In this document: positions 1 to 10,575 of the stretch, in pieces
Position numbering within the stretch: the stretch's first letter is position 1
How the letters are laid out: each line of letters starts with the position of its first letter
Source: Phanerochaete sordida
Lineage: Eukaryota; Basidiomycota; Agaricomycetes; Polyporales; Phanerochaetaceae
DNA: 64,000 nt
Direction: 5' to 3'
Assembly: GCA_019973155.2 (NCBI GenBank)
Contig: BPQB01000047.1
Location: forward strand, 124,001 to 188,000
Translations under genes and position numbers: made by a program
The notes under the pieces: model-generated
What the model was told of the DNA's origin: nothing
Database searches by the model: none
The model's input: only the letters and a program-made list of their open reading frames with translations

Positions 1-2389
1 GGTGGGCAATAAGCGGACATACCATGCACGGCATCACACGCTTTGACGGCTGCATTACGTGAATGTGAGCTGAGAGATGTGACGGAGTCCTCAACCAGCG
101 GGGCACGTACCATACGCTCAATGACCCACTGCGCGTTAGGTACCTCGGGCTGGATGCTGACACAGTTGTCGAGCGCGATACCGAAGTTGGAGCCACCGCA
201 GATAAGAACTGTCATCGGGTCCGTGTAGGGTGCCTTCTGCGGGAACGTAACAGCGCTGCCCTCCATGGGGTACGTGCGTCCGGCAAGGAAACTGGTGACA
301 GAGCCAGGCATGTTGGGGAGGACCTGAACAGTATCCAGAGTGCCTGGATCGAGGATGCGAGCCTCGTTGTAGTAGCCTAAATCACACCTCGCTCAGCGTA
401 ATGTCAATGGAAGCGAGAGGGCTGGACTCACCAACGAAGATACGACCGCTGGGAAGATTGATGAGATACGGGTACAGGTTGTTCGGGTCCGTGCGGTCGA
501 GGTAGTCCAGGAACTTCCAGGTAGGGCCGCCGGCGGGGGTAGGGAGAATCTCGAGGCTGGGCTCGGGGGCGCCGTTGCTGCCGACTTCGCCGCCCATGAC
601 AAGAATGGAACCGTTGTTGAGCACAAGAGCAGTCGGGTACCATCTTTGCCTCTGTTGGGTCAGTTAGCGCTAGCAACAAGTCATCGCGGGAAATATACAT
701 GCCTGCAGATGGAGCTCGTTGAAGTTCTCCTCCCAGTCGTTCGTGCCAGGGACACCAGGGCTGCCGTCAGGAGTGTACAGTCGCACGCCCTTGGTGCTGT
801 CCAGACTCCAGCCGCCGATGTTCAGCTGACGGGCACCCTTGTCCGGCAGCACGATGCTGGCCGAGCAGAAGACGTCCGACTTGACGTGCATCGTGCGCCA
901 TGCCTTGTCGAAGTTGTCTATCTCGCTGAGATCGAGCTCGTACGCGCCGGTTGAGTTGGCAAATTCGCTCGTGCCGAACTTCTCGACCATCGCGATCTTG
1001 TTGTTGATACCGAGCGTGACGACTAGGGGGACCACAACGCCGCCAATCTGAAGGTGGTCAGTATTCTGATTGGCGACATTGCATGCCGTGGGTGCTGCTC
1101 ACCAAGAACTGCGGATGATGATGAGCGTGAGGATTGCTGTTTTACAGAGCGGACATACCTGATAGCGACCGGTGTTCGCGGGCGTATGCCAGTTGTTCAA
1201 GCCGCCTTGGTACGTGTAATACTGCCGGGGAAATTGAGCGGCCGTACATGATCAGCGTGCTGTATGCTCACGGAAAGTCGGTTCCCGGCACCGCAGACAT
1301 GCATGGCATCACCAGAGCAGACCTGGTTGCAGTCTGTCTCTGGGGCGTCGCCGCCGCCGTTGGCGGTGACATCGCTCACATCGCCGCACCCTGTGGGACA
1401 ATCGATAAGAACACTCAAAAATGTACGTTAAAGGATGGCACTCACAGCACTCGTCGCCGAATTCCAAACCCGCAGCAGGATATCCGAATTTGCCGCACTG
1501 GTTCAGGCATGCAGTGGCCGAGTTATTGTTCGTGTTGATGATCTGGTAGGGAAACGTGCGCTGGCCGTTCGCGGGCTCTCTGGCGAGTCGCAGATCAGCG
1601 TGCGCCCCGTGTACACGTCGGGAGACGAGCTTACTTGATGCATCCTGTGTACTTCCAGTTCCCAGGGAGTCCCGTGGTCTGCGTCGTAGGCACCGCGATG
1701 ATGGTGATATCACCAAGGCTGTAGACCTGATAACGAGTTTATCGGCAAGATCGTGGACAAGGCGCTGCGCGCGCGACTCACCGAAAGCCTATTTGGCCCA
1801 CCACAGGTCTCGCTGCGGAACCTATCGGTCAATAATGCCCTTCGGTGCGGGAGAAGCAACTGCGACGCACGATGCACTTCCGCCACAAGGCATGTTGCAG
1901 TCCCCTTCGGGAGCGGTGGTGGCGCCGTTGATGAGCTGGTTTCCGCAAAAGCATTGCACTGCGTGTGATGGTATCAGCGCTGTACTGCACGGCGAGCATG
2001 ATAGCGACGCTCGACGTACCGCCAAACTCTAAGCCCGCGATGCTGAAGCCTTGCCCCGCACAGGTGTTGACGCAAGACTCGGCGGTAAGTTCTTGATTGT
2101 CCGGGATCTCGGTTGCAAAGATGCGCCCATGGGCGTTATCGCTGCGCGCGGGGTCAACGGAGCGGCTCGCTCGACAGCCGGGGCGACGTACACGTAGCAG
2201 CCTCCGTACTTCCATCCGCCGGGGAGACCGGAGCTGACGGGGCTACGGGGCAGAATGGACGCAATGGCATGCTACACGGTGGGGAAGGGCGGCGGTAAGC
2301 ATTTAACGGCGACGCGAATAGCGAGGGAGGGCACTGACGGGGGAAAGGAGAGCGACTGCACCGAGCAGTGGCGCGATGTAGGGAGCCAT
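1..2389 (-). CDS. WSC-domain copper radical oxidase, copy A (3' end beyond window)
   Basis: Secreted copper radical oxidase of the glyoxal oxidase family, expected to oxidise small aldehydes or alcohols to acids or aldehydes and produce H2O2. The start at 2389 opens a signal peptide (MAPYIAPLLGAVALLS). Two WSC domains follow (about 2240-1830 and 1720-1250; Cys-rich, with NMPCGG and CGGPNRLS motifs), then the catalytic beta-propeller part. The radical-site Cys lies in VFCSAS near 880 and its Tyr partner in the RQRWYP motif near 650, about 60 residues apart as in glyoxal oxidase. Many small exons were read through in frame with no break. The last exon in view is a 27-base exon (23-49, PSKRVMPCM); the axial Tyr-His and the second His lie outside the window. 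Copies B and C have four WSC domains, so this copy lacks the first two. The nearest relatives are the Phanerochaete cro3-cro5 type; substrate is unknown. Confidence 0.9.
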
Positions 2390-3290
2390 GGCGAGTTGCT
2401 CTCGCACTGTAGGTGTCGGAGCACTGCGCTGTCTTGCAACCAAGCCCTTCGCTGCCTTAAGTACTTTTCGGTGCTAGTGACGCTGGTGCGCGCATGTTCT
2501 GTAAACGGCTGTCAGTATTCGGTTTCAAATGGCCGCGCGTACTTCGATAGTATGCCGTCGGCCTGTGCGAAGGAGGGACCACTGCGCACCGACCGAAGGA
2601 GTAAAGCTCCGAGAGCTACGTCGTACCGCCCCGCCGGTGACGCTGGGCTGGGCTGGCCGCGCACATCCATACCGGCAAGATGAAATGCCTCATGCCCGCC
2701 CATGCCTCCCGTCGGCCCTCCTGTGTCTTCCCTAGATGGCAGTCGTGCCGACGCATCGATCGCACGGTCATGCAGGCTCAGCCTTCGCGGCTTCCCTCCA
2801 TGTATCGCCGCGAGCATGCTGAGCGTTATTGGTCAGAAAAGAGTATCTGAGTCGCATTTTCTTCCGCATATAAGCGTGGACCACCATTAATTCGGGCATT
2901 TGACCCTGCATATGGAGGCGCATCGCCAAGCGTGGGCAAAATTGTAAAGGGGTGAATCGATTGCGGGTTACGCACAGAGGCACGGATCAGCACGAGGCGG
3001 CGAGTGCGCGCCGGTGGACCCTATTCGGCGGACGCCAAAGGTCTGTGACCAGCGCAATAGGGTAGCGGACATCCGGGCGTGCGAATACAGACTTCCGCAG
3101 GCAGGTAGAAGCTGGTCCGCACGGCCTGTAAGCAGACAAGCTCAAGGTTGCGGACTGGCGACGATACGTACCGTGACCGCCCGGGTTGAGTGTATGCTCG
3201 CGCGCCTGCTGCTTTATACTTCATAGTCGCCGCTGGGGACCGGGTGCTGGGCGCATTCGCATAATTGCTCGCTTCTGTGTGAGATGATTT
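2390..3290. repeat. 5' flank of CRO copy A, duplicated in front of copy B
   Basis: This upstream region aligns by eye with 9672-10575 in the same order and orientation. Shared blocks include a CTTAAGTAC element with a following TTCGG (about 2456 and 9750), CGACGTCGTACCGCC (about 2618 and 9905), a CACGAGGCGG...TGCGCGCCGG block (about 2992 and 10273), CAAGCTCAAGGTTG (about 3139 and 10422) and CGCTTCTG.GTGAGATGAT (about 3269 and 10550). It must contain the promoter of copy A. The CTTAAGTAC element is the best core-promoter candidate because it is kept in both copies. Confidence 0.75.
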
Positions 3291-5376
3291 TACAGGCACA
3301 TATGTTAGCGGAAAAACACGAATCTTCGCGTCCACCTCGTCGAACGTACCTTGGAATACTTCGAGCGGCTTCGCGACGTCAGACGCATTCCCACGTTTCC
3401 AGGGCCAATCATGAAACCGGTGCCGCGTGGGCACCGGTCATTGATTCCACGATGGACGCTTGGAAGCTAACCGCGGCCCCCTGTACCGATCATTGCCGCA
3501 CACCGTCAACGGATATAGCAAAACATCACTGGGATCATACCTCCTGCCGCTGGTCGTCGAAAATCTCCTCGAGTTTTATGCGATCGTTTTGCGTCTAAAT
3601 TTGTCTGAAACCTGAGCATGGAGAGAGGGAAAAGATGTTGAATTCCGTCCCTGTATAATGACCATCTCTGGAAGTGGTGAGCATGCCTACTGGTCGCGCG
3701 GGATGCTGGGCAACTGTCAAACTTAGACTCCTCGCTGCATGTCAACCAAAGCAAAATGCAGGGAAGCATGCCCAAGTATCTCTCTCCATGCACGTTCATG
3801 GACGCGAGGGCGCCTTGCCGAAAGGGGCGCCATCATCGACTGGCCGCTTGTCCATCGAGAACCGGACGTAAACTTTCCCGCACAACGCCCGTCGCACAGC
3901 CGTACAGATGACGCTCGGGAATGTCAGAGGAAGGGCGACTCCCCCGGGCGCAGCTGTGATCTGCCATTTCTGCCAAAGCGCCTGTATCTCACTGTTCAAA
4001 AGCCCAGCCAACGTGATTGAGCAGTGGTCGGTGCATGCCCAGCCGTGTTCGGTACCAACGATGCCGGCGCATCTGACCAAACTAATTGGAGCACTGCTTA
4101 CCTGTGAAATACCCGACAGGGCGGTGGGCATGCACCGAAGAAGTAGAACTTCTGTGATAATTCGCGTCAGAACTGGGGTCAAGCTTGAAGCCGCCAAGAG
4201 CGTGCTTCCGCCGACCGACGCACTTTGTGACCGGAACCGTCAAAGGCACGCACTCTGGTCCGCCTTTGACGATGTTCTAGTGCTCTACGACAGATCTGAT
4301 AAGGAGCTGGCCATACACTGAGCTGGTGGATGGGAAAATGTGCAAACCTCGCTGCCCACAAGAAATGATGTAAACAGGCTCCAAAGAGCCGGCGCTCCGA
4401 GCGTCCCGATTCATTGAAGTCTACTGCAGATGCGGTGCGGCTTCGGGACCTGTAGGAGGTAAGTTCAAGACTGCGCGACGATGAGAGAAGAGTGAAAGCA
4501 CCCGACATGTTCGTGCTGCAGGTGCGCTGCCACCCTCAGTGCACTCTTTGGTAGTGATGCAAAGCGTGGTAGACTGCAGGTGAAAGCTGCGGCCAGAGCT
4601 CTCCGTACTCGATCGTGCAGTTCAGGGACGTTTGGCGTTAGGGTCCCTACGCAGCGGCTTCCTACATGTGCATGCGGTTCAGAACTGTCACAAACTAGGA
4701 GGATATCATATAAGCTCAACCACGGTAACGTAAGATCACGAAAGCAGTACAAGGTTTCTGGACATTTGCATCGCCCGATTCACGTAGCGTAGCGTGTTAA
4801 GTATCGCATCGCTTGTCACTATCCCGTGAGTTGGACATCTCGCTTGCGAAGTTTTGACTCCTGCATATTGCTATTTGCTGTTTGTGAGTTATTCAGCATC
4901 ACATTGATGGCACGAAGAATCTGACCGCAGCCCGGAAAGAGAGACGGCTCGGTTCTCGGGATGGTCGTCAGACGGAGAGGTTGTAGGCGCCAGCCTCGTG
5001 GCGCCTTCTGGGGTTAGGGCAGCTTTACTGCATATTCCCACACTCACAAATCTAGTTCCCACGGTCACTTTATCCTTACCGAAAACCGCAGACCTCAAAA
5101 TGCAGCATGAATCAGTCCGGAGAACGGTAGTCCTAAGACTGCAATCACCCAAACTAGTCCATACAGTGTCCGTAGCCAAGACTGTGTCCGTATCGAATCC
5201 GCGTCCGTACGTAGTGTAGCGAGTCCGTCTCGGAGTCGTAGTAGCGTGAACGGGGTAAAGCTCGTATAGGTACGTCAAGTCCGTAATGTCCTCAGAGTCC
5301 ACAACGTGTCCTCAAAGTTCGATAGCACTGTCAAAGTTCGAGCGAATCGAAGTCCAGTGTCAGTTTTACGAACGTT
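3291..5376. other. Intergenic region with no supported gene
   Basis: No ORF here has domain motifs, consistent splice signals or recognisable protein sequence. It holds the 3' flank of CRO copy B. Nothing else is visible. Confidence 0.6.
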
Positions 5377-8300
5377 TTAAACCCCAGGAGGGGTGAAGCC
5401 GGGCAGGTTCGGCCAGTTGCCAAGCTGTCCCGGGTCACCGCCGATGCGGACCCAGTGGGAGAACGACGGGGTGGGGCCATCGAGGATGAACAGCTGGTGC
5501 CATCCGGCGGGCGAGACCTTTACGTTGGGCGGGGCGGTGATAGTGCACGTGTTGCCGTTGCAGGTGAATGCGGGGAAGATGGTGCGACCTCCCATAGCAT
5601 TTCCGTGCGTGCTTGATGTAGCTGCAATAGGGTCAGCGCAAGCCGCCATATCATGAGATTGAGAGTGCGTACCGGCGACCAGCGAGACACGCATGGTGCT
5701 CGTGCTTCCTTGGTGAAGGGTGACGGTGATCTGGTACTGGCCACCGTAGTTCCAGTCGGTCTCCTGGATCGTGAAGCTCGGCTGCTGGCGGCCGTCGGTC
5801 AGGTAGGGCGGGTAGTACACCTCGATGCGCATCTCCTCGGGCATGCCCGGTGTCTGAGGGTCACTGCCGGAGATAAGGACGCGGCCGTCGTACAGAAGCT
5901 GGAACATTCATCAGGACCTCGCCGCCAGCGACAAAGATAGCGAATATACGTACCGTGGCCTCAGAATGATACATGCGGGCGACGATCGTCGTGTTGAGGA
6001 TGGAGATACGCGAACCCACGGCTTGGGAAGGGTCGTACAGTAGGGCCTGCAGGTTGGGGTCGGCGCCCAGTCCAAAGCCAGCGACGCCTTGCTGGGCACC
6101 GTTGACGATGAGGAACGTTCCGTCAGGGAGAGCTGGAAGTGAGAACATCAGTATTCCCAGCAATCTCGAATTGTCGCGATGGACATACCAGCCTGGAAGA
6201 GAAGGAAGGGTCAGCTGACTTCGAGTCAAGTCAGAGAAGATGGGTAGACGTACCATGCAGGGCATAACGCGCTTCGACGGCTGTATATGCGGGATCAAGT
6301 TGAGGTTCATATCCGCTATCGCGATGATGAGGACTTACCATGCGTTCAATCGTCCACTGAGCGTTGGCAACTTCAGGCTGAAGGCTGACGCAGTTATCCA
6401 GGGCGGCACCAAAGTTCGATCCGCCACAAATGAGAACGGTCATCGGATCCGTGTACGGCGCATACTGGGGGAACGTGACCATACTGCCCTCCATCGGGTA
6501 CGTGCGCCCCGCGAGGAAGCTCGTGACGGAGCCCGGCATGTTGGGCAGCACCTGCACGGTGTCGAGGGTGTCCGGGTCCAGTATCCGCGCCTCGTTGTAG
6601 TAGCCTGCGCAACACGCTGCTCAGCAGCATGCCAGCGCCAGAACGCTGCGGGACGCACCGACGAAGACCCGCCCGCTCGGGAGGTTGACGAGGTAGGGAT
6701 ACAGGTTGTTAGGGTCCGTGCGATTCAGATAGTCGAGGAACTTCCACGTCGGGCCGCCGGCGGGCTGCGGCAGGATCTCGAGGCTGGGCTCAGGAGCGCC
6801 GTTGCTGCCGACCTCGCCACCCATGACAAGAATGGAACCGTTGACCAAGACGAGGGCCGTCGGATACCAGCGCTGCCTCTGCAGAGCGATATTAGCGGCG
6901 ATGACTTCGAATTCTCGCGCATATACTCACCTGAAGATGAATCTCGTCCCAGTTTTCCTCCCAGTCGTTCGTGCCGTTGACTCCGGCGCTGCCGTCAGGT
7001 GTGTAGAAACGGATACCTTGGGTGCTGTCGAGACTCCAGCCTCCCACGTTGAGCTGGCGGGCGCCCTTGTCCGGAAGAACGATGCTCGCTGAGCAGAAAA
7101 CGTCCGACTTAACATGCATCGTGCGCCACGCCTTGTCGAAGTCGTTCGTAAGACTGAGGTCGAGCTCATACGCGCCAGTTGAGTTGTCGAACTCGCTCGT
7201 GCCGAACTTCTCGACCATTGCGATTTTGTTGTTAATGCCGAGCGTGACGACGAGAGGAACCACGACACCGCCGATCTACCCGATGTCAGCCAAATACCTC
7301 TCGCCGACGATAGACTAATCGTACCAAGAACTGTAGAAGGGCATCAGAGATCAATTCAGCCATAGCTAGTGTTCAGCGTACCTCATATCGACCAGTATTT
7401 GCAGGCTGTTGCCAGTTGTATAGACCACCTTCGTACTGATAGTACTGGAAAGACGTCAGCAGATGCATGCGGATAGAATGTTGCACGACATACAGTGAGC
7501 CGGTTACCGTCGCCACAGATATGGATGGGGTCGCCAGAGCAGGCCATGCCGCAGTCCGAATCAGGCGCCGTGCCGCCTCCGTTCGTGACATCGCTGATAT
7601 CGCCGCACCCTGGGAACACTTAGCTAACATTCACCTGCGCACCGTGTCATGTACTCACAGCACTCATCGCCGTATTCGAGGCCCGCTGCAGGGTACCCAA
7701 ACTTGCCGCACTGGGTGAGGCACGCCTCCGCCGAGTTGTTGTTCGTATTGATGATCTGGTAGGGGAACGTGCGCTGGCCGTTGGAAGGTTCCCTAGGTTC
7801 GGACCGGTCAAGAACTGTTCAGTGCATCTAGCGGAATTCTAGCTCACTTGATGCACCCAGAATATTTCCAATTCCCAGGCAGGCCAGTCGTCTGAGCCGA
7901 TGGTACCGGAAGAGCAGTAATTGTTCCTGAGCTGTAAACCTAAACGACGGATATGTGAGCGGGATGCGCGCGCGCGGTGGCGCCTCGCCCACGACTCACC
8001 GAGAGCCTATTTGGCCCACCACACGATTCGCTACAGGCGCCGCGGGTCAGCATGACCGTACCGCGCGGGTTTATTTGAAAAGGACGCACGAAGCTTTACC
8101 GCCACAGGGCATGCTGCAGTCGGTATCGGGGGCGGTGACGGCGCCGTTGATGAGTTCATTTCCACAGAAGCATTGCGCTACGGGACTGAATGTCAGCACC
8201 GCGCGGGGTGGAAAGCGTGATATTGGGCCTGACGTACTGGAATACTCCATGCCCGCAACCTTGTAGCCCTGTCCTGCACAGGTTGAGACGCAGGATTCGA

Positions 8301-9671
8301 CAGTCAGGGTATCGCTGTCTGGGATTTCGGTTTGGAAGATGCGCCCGTGAGCGTTGTCCCTGCACGAAGGGTCAGCCGCGCCATGGACCAGTGCCCGTGA
8401 TATGACTTACACATAACAGGCGCCATATTTCCATCCCGAAGGCAGCCCGGAAGTGACAATTCCGCTTCCTGTGGGCGCGGCGGCAGAGCTGCTCGACGTT
8501 GAGCTCGACGTGGACGAACTTTCCGAGGTAGAGCTGGCAGACGAGCTGCTTCCACCTCCAGGAGGCGGCGTCGTGGTTGCACCTCCCGTGAAGTTGTACA
8601 CCTGTCAGATGTCAGGGTTAGCTTGCGGCGTCCCCTGAAACGTCCGGGTACGCAAGGCACGCACAGTCAGGCGGTTCGGGCCACCGCAGAGCTCAGATCC
8701 GTTTCCGGCGCATGGCATGTTGCAGTCGGTCAGCGCGGTCTTCGCACCACCATTCGCGAGACTGTTTCCGCAGTAGCATTCATCAGCGTACTCGGCGCCA
8801 CTGAGCGTAAAGCCCATCGATTGGCAGGCGGCCGTGCAGCTCTCGATTGATACCCCGCCTTGCGGGTTAGTACCGGTGCCGAGAACGCGTGCGTTGACAG
8901 AGTCGCTACATGCATTTAGTCAGTGGCCAGGCACACGAAAGAACAGATGAACGCACTTGTAGCATCCGAGCGAAACCCAGCCTCCCACGGAAGCAGGATT
9001 GCTAGGGGAAGGAGGCGGCTTTGCCCCGCTGGTGTACATGCTAAGACGATCTGCAATGCATGAAATCAGCTTATCAGCAGTCGATCCTGCGGCAACGATT
9101 GACCGGACTTACAGCCAGCGCCGCAGGTCTCCGCAGAGTTGCCGGTACATTGCATATTGCAGTCAGTCGCGCTGGCCTGCGCACCACCATTGTCGATGGA
9201 GTTACCACAATCTGTACGCGCCGAGAGTTAAAACGCGAAAATAGTAATGACTGCGGAAAATCAGCTCACAGCATTCCTGGCCATACTCTGCGCCTGCGAA
9301 GATGTACGATTTGCTATTGCAAAAAGACACGCAGGACTCAATGGTCATCCCAGTCGTGTTCGTGAAAGACGCCGAGGATAGCGTGCGACCGCCAGGAGGA
9401 TCACTAAGTCCGATGTATTGGCATGAACATCTCACGACTCGGAAGACGGAAAACTCACCTGTAGCATCCTAGAGAGCTCCAACCAGCCGGTAAAGTTGGT
9501 GCACGCTTGGAAAGGGTGTGTTCGCTGAAGACGGAGCGCGGCAGCAACGATGCGTGGCTTTGCTGTTTCGTGAAACGGAGTCAGTCGGTCTCGAGGCAAC
9601 CGCGTGGAAGAGGGACTAACCGTAGAGAGCAGACCGAGTGCGCCAAGAACCAGCGCGGAGTAGGGCGCCAT
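5377..9671 (-). CDS. WSC-domain copper radical oxidase, copy B
   Basis: Full-length secreted CRO of the glyoxal oxidase family. The signal peptide starts at 9671 ([15 protein letters not shown]), and a propeptide with an LSKR site precedes the first domain. Four WSC domains follow (about 9500-9110, 9000-8650, 8460-8090, 7900-7490). WSC2 and WSC3 are joined by a Ser/Thr-rich linker (about 8600-8460). The catalytic domain has the radical Cys in VFCSAS, Tyr in RQRWYP, axial Tyr-His in MYHSEA (about 5960) and the second His in [10 protein letters not shown] (about 5600), so all copper and radical residues are present. The protein ends LPGFTPPGV; the TAA stop is 5377-5379. A 27-base exon (6254-6280) and a 4-base exon (6189-6192) are needed to keep frame. 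Tandem paralogue of copy A. Extracellular H2O2 production for the linked peroxidases is inferred. Confidence 0.93.
6189..6192 (-). other. 4-base microexon of CRO copy B
   Basis: The exon reads GCTG on the minus strand, flanked by TTCCAG upstream and GTATGT downstream. The introns on either side (6193-6253 and 6133-6188) are 61 and 56 bases, normal for this locus. With it the protein runs PCM-AA-LPDGTF; joining the neighbouring exons directly shifts the frame and loses the catalytic C-terminus. Confidence 0.85.
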
Positions 9672-10575
9672 GGCGAATCGCTCACACTCTGGGCGGTGGT
9701 GGAGCAGTGGCACACGACGAGCTAGCAGGTAACCCGGTGCACTGCCGGCTTAAGTACCCCTTCGGTCCCGAGATGCTAGCTTTTCCGAGCGTGCTGAAAG
9801 TAGCCTGGAGTGTCCGGTTTCAAAGGCCCGCTGAGCGTTCACTTGCTGGCCAAGCGGACAAGGGGGATCACTGCACGCGGGCGAAACCAGAGATGGTCCG
9901 GGAGCGACGTCGTACCGCCTTCACCATGACGCTCGGCTGGGGGGAGACCGCGCTCTCCATGCCGGCGGCATGAAAAGCCTCATGCATGTCCACGCCGCTC
10001 AGCCGGCCCTCCTAGACCCTCGCGGGAAGGCACTTGGGCGCACGCATCACTCGTGCAGTCACCTAGGCTCGCTCTTCCCGTGCGCCCAGCAGGGCCCATC
10101 GCGAGCATATCCGACGGCGACAGCTGGCGTATGTTGTATCGATTATTCCTTCGCGTGCCTCTGTCCGCCACCATCATGGGCAATATACCAGACGACTGGT
10201 GAGTTCGATGGAAGGTAGTGGACAATACGGAGGCCGGACACATCGATTTGTCTACGCGCAGATTGTCGGATCACCACGAGGCGGGTTCTGCGCGCCGGAG
10301 GACCCTGACCGGAGGGCGCCACGCTTCGGTGACGATTTCGGTGGGCAAGGGGCACGGGCGGACGCGCCCCTCCGATGCGTAGACGGGAGCCGGGACTGAA
10401 TGGTCTCGCGCAGGTAGGAACAAGCTCAAGGTTGTGGCGGCGCACGCACAAGGGACCAAGCCCGGTATGGGCATGGGTGTGCGAGGCTGCTTCGCCGTGC
10501 ATGAGAAGTCGCTGGAGACCGGGGGCAAGGCGGGCTGGCATAAAACAGTACGCTTCTGGGTGAGATGATGCTGTT
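9672..10575. repeat. 5' flank of CRO copy B, duplicate of 2390-3290
   Basis: Diverged but collinear copy of the copy A flank, including the CTTAAGTAC element close upstream of the start codon. It shows that the duplication carried the promoter along with the gene. Similarity fades beyond about 10575. Confidence 0.75.
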
